From Bacillota bacterium (GTDB lineage: Bacteria; Bacillota; Clostridia; DSM-8532), in NCBI GenBank assembly GCA_023415825.1, contig JAEZJF010000020.1:1-64000 (forward strand): DNA of 64,000 nucleotides, in the 5' to 3' direction. Positions 1 through 9,328 of this stretch are shown one piece after another (the first letter of the stretch is position 1; each line of letters starts with the position of its first letter). The translations under genes and the position numbers were made by a program. The notes under the pieces were generated by a model. It had not been told where the DNA came from. It did no database searches and was given only the letters and a program-made list of their open reading frames with translations.

Positions 1-122
1 ACCCCAATGGAATACAGACAACATCTGATGAATCAGGCTGCATAAAAATGACGCCAACCAAAATTGTTGGTTGACGTCATAATTGATTTTTATTTCTTCC
101 ACTGTCTACTTGACAGGGAGCA
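1..122 (+). mobile_element. Right end of an IS3-family insertion sequence (partial)
   Basis: Frame 1 is open from the window start to a TAA at 43-45 and ends in TPMEYRQHLMNQAA. This resembles the end of IS3-family OrfB (rve-type) transposases, which often finish with an MTPxEYR motif. The hairpin at 48-80 follows, and then a segment at about 100-122 reading ACTGTCTACTTGACAGGGAG, which resembles the terminal inverted repeats of IS150-group elements. The left end and most of the transposase lie outside the window. The family is inferred from a short C-terminus and the exact terminus is approximate. Confidence 0.6.
48..92 (+). terminator. Hairpin after the transposase tail
   Basis: ATGACG-C-CAACCA pairs with TGGTTG-A-CGTCAT around a seven-base loop (48-80), with one mismatch in the stem. 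A T-rich stretch follows (86-92). It starts just after the TAA at 43-45, so it probably ends the transposase transcript and insulates the genes downstream. Confidence 0.6.
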
Positions 123-347
123 TATCAGCAGGTCGGTTTTTCATATTTACTTTAAAATACTCAATTTGACTTTACTTTCACTGAAAAAAGTATTAAAATA
201 ATTTTACCTTTTAAAGCTAGTGTCCAAAACAATTCCATAATGAAAAGTTATATAATGTAAATCTTACTGCCAGGATCTATAAAAAATGTTAACTCGAAAA
301 GGGAGAGTAACGTTTATTTTTGGCGTTCTCTTAAAGGTAGTATTGAT

Positions 348-1676
348 ATGAGTAGTGCTAAAACTGTGCGCATTACCAGAAATATAATGTTTTTCACAAA
401 TTTTATTATTATTCTATTTATGTCAGCAATTATTTATAATACGACCGAACTTATATGTTCCACCAATAATGCCAGACAGTTCCTGGAGACCGTGAGGTAC
501 GTGCCCACAATACCCTGGAAGGTACCTCTTTTTTCAATTTGCTTTTTAATTTTACTTTTTTTTAATGTCCTCATAAGAGAACGTTATTTTAAGGATAGAC
601 AATCAATACTTGTTTTACTAGGTATATTCGATTTTCTCATATCTATTGCCATTATATATTTTCTTAACATGTCTTATAAAGGAATCCTGCTGCTGGTAAT
701 TGCCAATATCATCATATACATTGAAGGTAAAAACAAAAAATATTTTTTCATGATTGTCTCAATTATTCTGTATATTATTTTAGATTATGATATCTTTTCA
801 ATTAAATTTGCATTATTTACAATTAATGATTTCATAGACTACTATACCACAGCTGAAAGATTTTATATTTTTGGCATCAGAAATATATTTACTTCATTGA
901 ATGAAATATTTTTTATCTTTTTTATGATTTCTATCATTCAATCTCAGATAGAAAAGAAAAATGAAATTGAGAATTTATATACCCAGCTTTCGGTCACCGC
1001 AGAGGAGTTAAAGGTAGCAAATATCAAGCTTCAGGAATACAACATGAAGTCTGAGGAGATGGCCAAAATTAAAGAAAGAAACAGACTTGCCAGAGAGATA
1101 CATGACACCATTGGTCATACATTAACAGGTATTTCTACGGGTTTGGAAGCCTGTTTGGAATTAATTCACTGGGATATTGCAAAGACAAAAGTACAGTTGA
1201 TGAAGATATCACAGCTTGCAAAAAAAGGGCTTTTAGATGTACGACGGTCGGTAAGAGAGCTTCGTCCTGACGCGCTGGAGCGTTTTTCCCTTATTCCTGC
1301 CATACAACAATTGTGTGAAGACCTCAAAGGTTATACAAAGGTAAACATAGAATTTCAGGTTAACGGTGAAATACCGAAACTCGATGCGGATGAGGAAGAA
1401 ACCTTATACAGGGTTGTGCAGGAAAGTATTACAAATGTGATAAAACACGCCAGCGCAGAAAATATTCAAATATTGATTACAAACCTTCATGGAATAATTC
1501 ATCTATCGATTACTGATGACGGGGTAGGTTGCCCGAAAATCAATGAAGGATTTGGCTTAAAGCATATAAGAGAAAGGGTTGAAATGCTGAAGGGAAGAGT
1601 AGCTTTTTTGAATATGGCAGACAAGGGGTTTGCCATTAAAGCTGAAATTCCTATCAGATGGGGGAAGACACTATGA
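348..1676 (+). CDS. Membrane sensor histidine kinase, HisKA_3 (NarL-partner) type
   Basis: This 442-residue protein autophosphorylates on histidine and passes phosphate to the response regulator that overlaps its end. The first ~200 residues are very hydrophobic and give about six membrane segments with little extracytoplasmic domain. A coiled-coil stretch (about 203-245) follows. Next is the HisKA_3 dimerisation box with REIHDTIGH, phospho-acceptor H252. The C-terminal ATPase domain carries an N-box-like VVQESITNVIKHA and the G-boxes DDGVG and GFGLKHIRERV. An ATG at 348 preceded by AAAGGTAG is a reasonable start. The next two genes overlap or abut it, so it belongs to a three-gene unit with an extracellular binding protein. 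The signal is not evident from the sequence; the nearby fructan genes suggest a sugar. Confidence 0.9.
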   Translation: MSSAKTVRITRNIMFFTNFIIILFMSAIIYNTTELICSTNNARQFLETVRYVPTIPWKVPLFSICFLILLFFNVLIRERYFKDRQSILVLLGIFDFLISIAIIYFLNMSYKGILLLVIANIIIYIEGKNKKYFFMIVSIILYIILDYDIFSIKFALFTINDFIDYYTTAERFYIFGIRNIFTSLNEIFFIFFMISIIQSQIEKKNEIENLYTQLSVTAEELKVANIKLQEYNMKSEEMAKIKERNRLAREIHDTIGHTLTGISTGLEACLELIHWDIAKTKVQLMKISQLAKKGLLDVRRSVRELRPDALERFSLIPAIQQLCEDLKGYTKVNIEFQVNGEIPKLDADEEETLYRVVQESITNVIKHASAENIQILITNLHGIIHLSITDDGVGCPKINEGFGLKHIRERVEMLKGRVAFLNMADKGFAIKAEIPIRWGKTL

Positions 1677-2344
1677 TTAAAGTATTGATAGCAGAGGATC
1701 AGGAATTGATCAGGCAGAGCATAGAAATTATGCTTAGTAACAAGCCTGATATTAAGGTAATAGGTGCCGTTTCCAATGGAAGAGAAGTTATATCCAGTGT
1801 CAGGAGGTGTATACCGGATATAATTTTAATGGATGTCAGGATGCCTGAATTGGATGGGATTAAAACCATCGAAATATTAAAAGAGAAGTATCCCGGTATA
1901 AAAATCATTATATTAACCACTTTTGATGATGATGAGTATGTCTATGATTCATTAAAAAACGGGGCAAGCGGATATCTTCTGAAAGGAATCTCCATTGAAG
2001 AATTGGTAGAAGCAATAAGAACGGTATATAAGGGAGGCTCATTGATTAACCCTAATATAGCCACAAAAGTCGTTAAGTTTTTCTCACGAATGGCCCAGGC
2101 TGATTATACAACAAAAAATGAGACTGGCTTGACACCAATCTTTAATAAAACCGAATTGAAGATTATTCAGTTTATTGGCACAGGAATGTCAAACAAAGAA
2201 ATAACAGATAAATTAAAATTCAGTGAGGGTACCGTAAGAAACTATATCAGCGGTATATTAAATAAGCTAAACCTCAGGGACAGAACGCAAATTGCTATCT
2301 ATGCGGTACAATCAGGAATAACCAAACACGATATTGATGAATAG
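1673..2344 (+). CDS. NarL/FixJ-family response regulator
   Basis: A 223-residue DNA-binding response regulator. The receiver domain (1-120) has acidic residues E8/D9, phospho-acceptor D54 in ILMDVRMPELDG and a conserved lysine in GYLLKG. A LuxR-type helix-turn-helix occupies about 155-215 (TELKIIQFIGTGMSNKEI, then GTVRNYISGILNKL). I chose the ATG at 1673, which overlaps the kinase stop as ATGA and follows GGGGGA, rather than an upstream in-frame ATG at 1658. The overlap implies translational coupling with the kinase. Its likely targets are the neighbouring sugar genes, but no binding site was identified. Confidence 0.9.
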   Translation: MIKVLIAEDQELIRQSIEIMLSNKPDIKVIGAVSNGREVISSVRRCIPDIILMDVRMPELDGIKTIEILKEKYPGIKIIILTTFDDDEYVYDSLKNGASGYLLKGISIEELVEAIRTVYKGGSLINPNIATKVVKFFSRMAQADYTTKNETGLTPIFNKTELKIIQFIGTGMSNKEITDKLKFSEGTVRNYISGILNKLNLRDRTQIAIYAVQSGITKHDIDE

Positions 2345-2355
2345 AGGTGATTTGC

Positions 2356-3660
2356 TTGAAGCTGAAAGCGGGCAAACTGGTAGGTTTTTTCATATTATTG
2401 ATCATTATCATAACTGCTATTACATATAAAAAGAATTCGGAAAGCGTTATTCTGGAATTAGGTATATTTGCCGGAAGTAATTGGGATGTACCGAGCTGGC
2501 AAAGCTATAGAATCTATGATGAAGCAATAGCTGAATTCGAACGCAGATATCCAAACATAAAAATAAAATATCGAAGCGGGACACTAAAAAGTGATTATTC
2601 GGAGTGGCTGGCTCAAAAAATTGTAAAGGGAAAAGAACCGGATGTTTTCGCTGTTCTTTCTTCTGACTTTAATACCCTTGCATCAGTTGGCATACTAAAA
2701 AATATTGATTCCCTTGTTGAAAGGGATGAGAATTTTGAAATCAATGATATGTTCAGCAATTCAGTAAAATTGGGTCAGCTAAATGGCTTACAGTACGCAT
2801 TGCCCTTTGAAGTTTCACCGATTTTGATGTTTGTCAATAAAACATTATTGCAGAATGAGAATATTCGGGTGCCTGAAAATAATTGGGATTGGAGTGAATT
2901 CTATGATATCTGTAGAAAAGTTACAAAGGATACCAGTGGTGACGGAATCCCGGATCAATTCGGTGCCATGGGGTTTACCTGGAAGCATGCCGTCTATACA
3001 AACGGTCAGCAATTATTTAATCAGAACGGAACCAAGGCCATGTTCAATAGGCCTGATGTTCTTGAATCTATAAAATTTATAAAAAAACTGAATGATTTAA
3101 ACAAGGGGGCGAAGCAGGTTGACTTTGGATCCGGAAAGGTTGCTTTTTCTCCACTCCCTTTTTCAACCTACAGGGCCTACAAATATTACCCCTATAAGGT
3201 TAAAGTATACAGCAGCTTTGAATGGGAATGCATAAAGCTTCCCAAAGGGCCAAATGGAAAAAATGCATCGGAATTGGTGGATTTCTCTATGGCCATCAGC
3301 TCCAGAACAAAGCACACAAAAGAAGCTTGGGCATTTTTAAAGTTTATGACTTCAGATGGTGCCAACCAACTGAATGTTTTTAAATATTCTCACGGAGTAC
3401 CCGTGTTAAGCAATATTGTTGAATCTGATGAAGCAGAGAGTATGATTTTTGAGAATGGCTCAAGTGAAGAAAAAACAATTGATGCCAGCACATTAAGTCA
3501 GATTATTGAAGAATCAATTGTTGCTCCAAGATTCCAAAAATATGATAAGGCCATGGATATGGCAGATAAAGAAATCTTTCGGATGATTAACAATAATCTT
3601 AATCTGGAGGATGCCCTCATGAAATTCAATAGAGAAATTGAAAACTATTTAAGAAATTAA
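2356..3660 (+). CDS. Membrane-anchored family 1 extracellular solute-binding protein
   Basis: A 434-residue protein of the sugar-binding SBP_bac_1 class. It has an uncleaved-looking N-terminal hydrophobic segment (about 8-25) without a lipobox cysteine, then a binding-protein fold (motifs such as AIAEFERRYPNIKIKY, PDVFAV and LPFEVSPILMFVNK). TTG at 2356 fits the ribosome site GAGGTGAT best; GTG at 2347 is the alternative. It sits directly behind the kinase/regulator pair with no permease or ATPase next to it. I infer that it presents a sugar to the kinase or to the downstream chemoreceptor rather than feeding its own importer. A plain transport role with distant components cannot be excluded. 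Confidence 0.82.
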   Translation: MKLKAGKLVGFFILLIIIITAITYKKNSESVILELGIFAGSNWDVPSWQSYRIYDEAIAEFERRYPNIKIKYRSGTLKSDYSEWLAQKIVKGKEPDVFAVLSSDFNTLASVGILKNIDSLVERDENFEINDMFSNSVKLGQLNGLQYALPFEVSPILMFVNKTLLQNENIRVPENNWDWSEFYDICRKVTKDTSGDGIPDQFGAMGFTWKHAVYTNGQQLFNQNGTKAMFNRPDVLESIKFIKKLNDLNKGAKQVDFGSGKVAFSPLPFSTYRAYKYYPYKVKVYSSFEWECIKLPKGPNGKNASELVDFSMAISSRTKHTKEAWAFLKFMTSDGANQLNVFKYSHGVPVLSNIVESDEAESMIFENGSSEEKTIDASTLSQIIEESIVAPRFQKYDKAMDMADKEIFRMINNNLNLEDALMKFNREIENYLRN

Positions 3661-3773
3661 AAGTAATAAACCATAAAGCTTTTAGTTCTTATCATAAAAG
3701 CCTTCAGAAAATAGTTATTCGGATTAAGGTTCTTTCAATAAATTCTGAATACTATCATAATGGAGGTATCTTA

Positions 3774-5480
3774 ATGCATTTGTCAAAGACCAGGTCCATT
3801 GGTAAAAGGATTATCTTTGGGCTTTTTAGTGCAATCATTTTTATGATGATTACTGTAGCAGGATTTACTGTATTTTCAACCCATTATAGTAAATTATATA
3901 ACGACATGCTGGATTCAATTATTAAGGCTAATCAGATTAATTCCACCATGAAGGAATATACCTTATCTCTGGTAAAACAAATAGGATTTGATAGGGCGAA
4001 TATGTACAACAAAAGTGTAGACACAAGACAAGATGTATTTAGCAATCTTTCGTTTATACAAAAAGTGATACCGGAGAAAAATACCGAAGGAAAACATCAC
4101 TATGAGTCTATCTCAAGCATGGTAGATACATACTTTAGCAGCATTAAGGAAATATCAGATCATTACGAAACCATCCCAATAAGTGAAGTCACAATAAAAT
4201 ATGAAGGGCTAAGAAAATTAGGTGATTTTATTGAAAACGCGGTCAATCACTTTGTAAACAGCCAGCTGACTTACTATGCACAAATGAAAATATCTATAAA
4301 CCAAAAATTTTCTCTGGTTCTTGTCTGTATGCTAGGCGCTACTTTTTTTATTATATTTTTCACGGCTGCATATTCCTTTCGGTTATCTTCAAATATTACC
4401 AAAGGTCTCAGAAAGCTGACAGAAACTTCAAGAAAAATTGCTGAAGGTAATCTAAATGTTGATGATCTCAAAATAAAGACCAATGATGAGCTGGAATTTC
4501 TCGCCGGTGCTTTTAATGAAATGAAATGGAGCCTAAAAGATATAACTGAAAAAACCTATAGGGTTGGAAAAAGCCTGGCTTCTGCCGCTTTCCAAATGGA
4601 AAGTAATATCTCCGAGACCTTTGAAGCTACCCGACAGTTGTCTTTGTCTGTTCAGACCATAGCAGAAGGAGCGGACAAGCAGGCCATAGAAACAGATTAT
4701 ACGTTTAGGGCTATAGAAAATATCCACAAGGTAATGGAGCTTAGCTCAAACAGCCTCGAAACAGTTATTGAATTATCTGATCACTCCAAAAGGAGTGCTG
4801 AGACGAGTATTGCTTCTATTAATCATTATATCGATCAAATCATTATTGTTAGTCAGGTTATGGATACTGCAGTGGCGTCTGTTTCTGTTCTCAACGAAAA
4901 AGCTTCCCGAATAGGCAAAATAACTGGAGCTATTACAAATATAGCTGAGCAAACCAATCTTCTTGCTTTAAATGCAACAATTGAAGCAGCCAGGGCCGGA
5001 AAAGCCGGTGAGGGGTTTAATGTCATTGCGGAAGAAGTTAAAAAGCTTTCTGAACAGTCAACAGGCTCTGCTAAAGAAATTACATACATAGTAACTGATA
5101 TACAAAACGAAATCAGAAATATTACAGCTCATATTTTTAAGGCTGTAAAGCAAGTAAAGGAAACGGCCTGCTTGGTCACGTCTACGAAAACCGCGTTAAA
5201 TAATATCGGAGAAGGGAGCAAGGTGGTCAATAGTGAGATCAGAATCGCAGCATCGCGAATGGAGGAAATACTGCAAAATATCATCACAATCAAAGAAGGG
5301 AGTCAAACGATATCCCATATTGCACAAATTTATGCATCAAATTGCCAAGAGGCTGCTGCGTCAACAGAAGAGCAATACAGTGTGCAGGACCAAATGAAGG
5401 CATTGTCAATGCTTTTAGTAAATGAAGCTGAAAAGCTGGATGTACTGCTTAACAGGTTTCAGTTCACAAAAATAATATAA
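3774..5480 (+). CDS. Methyl-accepting chemotaxis protein
   Basis: A 568-residue transducer. It has an N-terminal membrane segment (about 13-35), an extracytoplasmic four-helix-bundle-like domain to about 175, a second membrane segment (about 176-200), a HAMP domain (about 200-255) and a long cytoplasmic signalling coiled coil. The hairpin tip is recognisable as AEQTNLLALNATIEAARAGK (about 389-408), the CheA/CheW contact region. The ATG at 3774 follows GGAGG. Lying between a sugar-sensing trio and a sugar importer, it may report binding-protein occupancy to the motility system. It could instead be an independent receptor, since the 113-bp gap in front leaves room for a promoter. Confidence 0.92.
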   Translation: MHLSKTRSIGKRIIFGLFSAIIFMMITVAGFTVFSTHYSKLYNDMLDSIIKANQINSTMKEYTLSLVKQIGFDRANMYNKSVDTRQDVFSNLSFIQKVIPEKNTEGKHHYESISSMVDTYFSSIKEISDHYETIPISEVTIKYEGLRKLGDFIENAVNHFVNSQLTYYAQMKISINQKFSLVLVCMLGATFFIIFFTAAYSFRLSSNITKGLRKLTETSRKIAEGNLNVDDLKIKTNDELEFLAGAFNEMKWSLKDITEKTYRVGKSLASAAFQMESNISETFEATRQLSLSVQTIAEGADKQAIETDYTFRAIENIHKVMELSSNSLETVIELSDHSKRSAETSIASINHYIDQIIIVSQVMDTAVASVSVLNEKASRIGKITGAITNIAEQTNLLALNATIEAARAGKAGEGFNVIAEEVKKLSEQSTGSAKEITYIVTDIQNEIRNITAHIFKAVKQVKETACLVTSTKTALNNIGEGSKVVNSEIRIAASRMEEILQNIITIKEGSQTISHIAQIYASNCQEAAASTEEQYSVQDQMKALSMLLVNEAEKLDVLLNRFQFTKII

Positions 5481-5689
5481 CAAGCCAAGCAACATGACAA
5501 ATGTAATTTCATTTTAGTGACAAAGTATACGTGATGCAAAATGATTGACATGCTAGAATTCATGTATTGAAAGAATCTGATCCGAATACAACCTGGCCAG
5601 GTGGTATATAAAAACAGCCTTAGAAATTTCCACTCAAAACGAAGCAAACTCAAACAATCATTAAATTGAATAATTTAGGAGGATTTATA

Positions 5690-6691
5690 ATGGCCAAAAA
5701 ACTTTTAGCTCTGGTTTTATCTGTTATGTTTGTATTTTCACTTGCAGCATGCGGTACACAGCCAGCAACCCAAACAAATGAACCCAGCGTATCAGCCCCT
5801 GCGCCTTCATCGGAAGCTCCGTCTGAGCAGCCTAAAAAGGCTCGAAAATTTGGTGCTACATATATGACAATGAACAATCCATTTTTTATTGCATTGAATG
5901 ATGGCATCAAATCCATAGTAGAAGCAAACGGTGACAGCCTCGTGGCTCTTGATCCCGCGCTGGACTTAAACAAGCAGATCAGCCAAATTGAAGACCTTAT
6001 TGCCCAAGGTGTGGATGCCATATTCTTAAACCCTGTTGACTGGAAGGGAATCAAGCCTGCCCTCGAAGCAGCAAAAAAGGCCGGAATCCCGATTATTAAC
6101 GTAGATGCTCCGGTATTTGATGAGGATCTGGTAGATTGTATCGTCGCATCCGACAATTATAAAGCAGGCGTGCTTGTGGCTGAGGATGTTATGAAACGTT
6201 TAGAAAGCGCTAAAGTCGTATTGCTTGAGCATCCTACTGCCAAATCCGCTATCGATAGAACACAATCCTTTAAAGATATTGTTAAAGATAAACCTCAATA
6301 TGAAATAGTTGCTTCCCAGAGTTCAGAAGGACAGCTTGAGCAAGCAATGCCCGTTATGGAAAACATCATTCAAGCCCAGAAAGAAATTGATGTTGTTTAT
6401 GGACTTAACGATCCGACAGCAATGGGAGCTTTGGCTGCACTTCAGGCTGCAAACAGAGATAAGGATGTCTTAATATACGGAGTTGATGGCGCACCTGAAG
6501 CAAAGTTGATGGTAAAGGAAGGTAAAATTACAGGAACTGCTGCACAATCTCCTAAAGGCATTGGTACTACAGCTGCTGAGACAGCATACAAAATCCTAAA
6601 GGGTGAAAGTGTAGAGAAAAGTATCCTGGTACCTGTGACCTTAATCACCAGTGATAATGTCGATCAATTTGGAACAGACGGTTGGCAATAA
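5690..6691 (+). CDS. Ribose/fructose-type ABC importer, substrate-binding lipoprotein
   Basis: A 333-residue periplasmic-binding protein of the Peripla_BP_4 (RbsB/FrcB) class. The signal peptide ends in the lipobox LAAC with lipidated C21, followed by a low-complexity Ser/Pro/Glu linker. The sugar-binding fold has recognisable segments: MNNPFFIALNDGI, DLIAQGVDAIFLNPVDW, PIINVDAP, and VYGLNDPTAMGALAAL in the hinge-domain region. I chose ATG 5690 with the ribosome site TTAGGAGGA; an upstream in-frame start at 5666 would overlap that site. It heads the binding protein/ATPase/permease/kinase cluster. Fructose is the likely substrate given the kinase and fructanase next door; ribose or another monosaccharide is possible. 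Confidence 0.88.
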   Translation: MAKKLLALVLSVMFVFSLAACGTQPATQTNEPSVSAPAPSSEAPSEQPKKARKFGATYMTMNNPFFIALNDGIKSIVEANGDSLVALDPALDLNKQISQIEDLIAQGVDAIFLNPVDWKGIKPALEAAKKAGIPIINVDAPVFDEDLVDCIVASDNYKAGVLVAEDVMKRLESAKVVLLEHPTAKSAIDRTQSFKDIVKDKPQYEIVASQSSEGQLEQAMPVMENIIQAQKEIDVVYGLNDPTAMGALAALQAANRDKDVLIYGVDGAPEAKLMVKEGKITGTAAQSPKGIGTTAAETAYKILKGESVEKSILVPVTLITSDNVDQFGTDGWQ

Positions 6692-6720
6692 AGGTAATGA
6701 TATACCGAAATGATGCAAAG

Positions 6721-6748
6721 GATTTGCCCGGTAACAACCGGGCAAATC
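6721..6748 (+). promoter_or_regulatory. Intercistronic stem-loop between binding protein and ATPase
   Basis: A perfect 12-bp stem (GATTTGCCCGGT with ACCGGGCAAATC) closes a four-base loop. It is followed by CTTTAGG rather than a clean T-run. Such hairpins after the binding-protein gene of ABC operons often act as partial terminators or as 3' mRNA stabilisers, giving more binding protein than ATPase. That role is inferred here. Confidence 0.6.
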
Positions 6749-6795
6749 TTTAGGCAGAAGTTTTAGTATTAAGGCTCAAAATTGGAGGAGTTCAG

Positions 6796-8301
6796 ATGAA
6801 TGATATGATCCTGAAAATGTGTAATATTCATAAAACTTTTCCTGGTGTATATGCCTTAAGGAATATAGATTTTGATCTGCGTTATGGAGAGGTTCATGCT
6901 CTGCTTGGAGAAAATGGTGCGGGTAAATCTACATTGATTAAAGTCCTTGCAGGTATTTATTCAGTTGATAAAGGTCAGATTTTTATCAAAGGCAATGAGT
7001 GCAAGATTGACAGTGTAAAGGCTTCACAATCTTATGGCATAAGCGTTATACATCAGGAACTCAATTTAATCCCTCATATGACGGTAGCGGAAAATATCTT
7101 TCTTGGAAGAGAACCAATTCAGGGTAAGACCGGTTTTGTAAATTTCAAGAAGTTAAACGATACAGCCCAGAACCTTTTAGATTCACTAAGCTTAGCTATT
7201 AAGGCAACAGATAAAGTTTGCTCTTTAAGTGTAGCCCAGCAGCAAATGGTAGAAATAGCAAAAGCTCTTTCGGTAGATGCTGAAATCATTATTATGGATG
7301 AACCGACTTCTTCCTTGACTGACAAGGAAGTTGAAATGCTCTTCACAACCATTAATAATCTCAGGCGCAAGAATATCTCCATCATTTATATCTCTCATAG
7401 GATGGAAGAGCTCTTTCAGATTACTGACAGAATTACGGTCATGCGCGATGGCCAATACATTGGTACAAAAATGACCAGAGAGACCACAAAAGATGAATTG
7501 ATTGCCATGATGGTAGGAAGAGAGCTTAAGGATTTATATATCAAAACCAAACATCCTATCGGCGAGGCGGTTCTTGAAGTTAAAAACCTTGAGCGAAAGA
7601 ACGTCCTCCGCAATATCAATTTATCATTAAGAAAAGGCGAAATTCTAGGGGTTTCCGGGCTTGTAGGCGCCGGTCGAACCGAGCTTGTAAGGGCTATTTT
7701 CGGAATTGACAGCTTTGATTCCGGCGAAATCACTCTTGAAGGGAAAAACCTTAACATCAAATCTCCTCAGGACGCTGTTGATAATGGTATAGTATTGGTT
7801 CCGGAGAACAGAAAAGAACAAGGCTTGGTTTTATTGAGGAGCGTCGGATACAATATTACCCTTACTGTACTCAAAAAGTTTATTAATAAGATAAAAGTTA
7901 ATAAAAAAGTAGAAGAGTCCATTGTGGAAGATTATATTGAGAGGCTGTCTATAAAAACACCATCAAAGGAGCAGCGGGCAGGAAATCTAAGCGGTGGTAA
8001 CCAACAAAAAATTGTTATAGCAAAATGGCTGGCGACAAATCCCAAGGTCCTCATCCTTGATGAACCCACCAGAGGAGTCGATGTGGGAGCAAAGTCTGAA
8101 ATATATTCAATTATGAATACGCTGGCCAAGCAGGGTGTAGGCATCATCATGGTTTCATCAGAGCTTCCAGAGGTCATTAACATGAGTGATAGGGTTTTGG
8201 TCATGTGTAATGGAGAAATAAGCGGGGTTCTTGAAAAAGAAGAAATCGATCAAGAGATCATCATGCATTATGCAACGGGAGGAATAAAAAATGCAGTCTG
8301 A
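6796..8301 (+). CDS. Sugar ABC transporter ATP-binding protein (RbsA type, two ATPase domains)
   Basis: A 501-residue protein, the usual length for RbsA/FrcA-type duplicated ATPases. The first domain has Walker A GENGAGKST, a signature-like SVAQQQMVEIAKAL and Walker B IIIMDEPTS. The second has the degenerate Walker A GLVGAGRTEL, the signature LSGGNQQKIVIAKWL and Walker B VLILDEPTRGVDVG, as is normal for this family, in which only one site is fully canonical. The ATG at 6796 follows GGAGG. The permease start overlaps its end by 11 bp. It powers uptake of the sugar captured by the lipoprotein at 5690. Confidence 0.95.
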   Translation: MNDMILKMCNIHKTFPGVYALRNIDFDLRYGEVHALLGENGAGKSTLIKVLAGIYSVDKGQIFIKGNECKIDSVKASQSYGISVIHQELNLIPHMTVAENIFLGREPIQGKTGFVNFKKLNDTAQNLLDSLSLAIKATDKVCSLSVAQQQMVEIAKALSVDAEIIIMDEPTSSLTDKEVEMLFTTINNLRRKNISIIYISHRMEELFQITDRITVMRDGQYIGTKMTRETTKDELIAMMVGRELKDLYIKTKHPIGEAVLEVKNLERKNVLRNINLSLRKGEILGVSGLVGAGRTELVRAIFGIDSFDSGEITLEGKNLNIKSPQDAVDNGIVLVPENRKEQGLVLLRSVGYNITLTVLKKFINKIKVNKKVEESIVEDYIERLSIKTPSKEQRAGNLSGGNQQKIVIAKWLATNPKVLILDEPTRGVDVGAKSEIYSIMNTLAKQGVGIIMVSSELPEVINMSDRVLVMCNGEISGVLEKEEIDQEIIMHYATGGIKNAV

Positions 8302-9304
8302 AATTGTACATAATAACAGCTTTTTAAGCCGAAGGATTATTGATAATAAATTTTCAAAACCGATTGTCAGATACTTCAAAGAGAATTTAGGCATTCTTAT
8401 TGGTCTCTTAGCAATGTGCACGATTTTAAGTATACTATCACCGGCTTTCCTTACAAAAAACAATATTCTTAATGTTTTAAGACAGGTATCAACAAACGCA
8501 AATCTGGCAATCGGCATGACACTGGCAATCATTATCTGCGGTATAGATCTTTCAGTTGGCTCTGTTTTAGCTTTATCCGGCACTTTAGCCGCTGGTCTTA
8601 TTACCGTGAGTGGCTTGCCTGTTTATGCAGCCGTTGGGATAGGATTAATGGCCGGAACCTTTTGCGGTTTTTTAAACGGTCTTATTATTGCAAAAACAAA
8701 AATGCCGCCTTTTATTGTTACACTTGCAACGATGCAGGTGGCAAGAGGTGTGGCGTATGTCTATACAGGCGGTATGCCAATAAGAACTATGGAAGAAGGA
8801 TTCAATATCATCGGAATTGGCTATCTTGGACCCATTCCGCTGCCTATCATTTACACAGCGGTGCTTATCATTTTTGTGACGATCCTTCTTAATAAAACTA
8901 AATTTGGGAGACATGTTTACGCAGTAGGAGGAAACAAGGAGGCTGCAAAATTTTCAGGAATAGATACTGGCAAGGTAGAAATTGGTGTTTTTACGCTCTT
9001 GGGATTTTTAGCTGCATTTACCGGAATTGTTCTTTGCTCGAGAATGTACTCTGGCCAGCCTACGGTTGGAGAAGGGTTTGAAATGGATGCAATTGCGGCA
9101 ACTGTTCTTGGCGGTACCAGCTTCTCGGGCGGCATAGGTAAAATTGGCGGAACAATCATAGGAGTATTGGTCATAGGGGTTTTAAACAACGGACTAAACC
9201 TGCTGAATATTAATTCTTTCTGGCAGCTTATTGCAAAAGGCTTAGTCATTCTTTTAGCCGTGTACATAGATATGATCAAAAAAAGAAGGGAAGTAAAGTC
9301 TTGA
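8291..9304 (+). CDS. Sugar ABC transporter permease (RbsC/FrcC type)
   Basis: A 337-residue polytopic membrane protein of the BPD_transp_2 family with about eight to ten membrane segments. Family hallmarks include GIDLSVGSVLALSG, a substrate-path segment PPFIVTLATMQVARG, and GRHVYAVGGNKEAAKFSGI, which contacts the ATPase. The start at 8291 lies inside the ATPase gene, with GGGAGG just upstream. It is the channel of the importer encoded at 5690-9304. Confidence 0.94.
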   Translation: MQSEIVHNNSFLSRRIIDNKFSKPIVRYFKENLGILIGLLAMCTILSILSPAFLTKNNILNVLRQVSTNANLAIGMTLAIIICGIDLSVGSVLALSGTLAAGLITVSGLPVYAAVGIGLMAGTFCGFLNGLIIAKTKMPPFIVTLATMQVARGVAYVYTGGMPIRTMEEGFNIIGIGYLGPIPLPIIYTAVLIIFVTILLNKTKFGRHVYAVGGNKEAAKFSGIDTGKVEIGVFTLLGFLAAFTGIVLCSRMYSGQPTVGEGFEMDAIAATVLGGTSFSGGIGKIGGTIIGVLVIGVLNNGLNLLNINSFWQLIAKGLVILLAVYIDMIKKRREVKS

Positions 9305-9328
9305 TCTGGCTTTAAAGGGATGGACCAT

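Noticed and set aside
5481..5689. Promoter TTGACA at about 5547 for the importer operon
   Set aside because: No -10 hexamer at suitable distance (14-bp spacing to TATTGA or poor TGAAAG at 17), so not listed as a feature.
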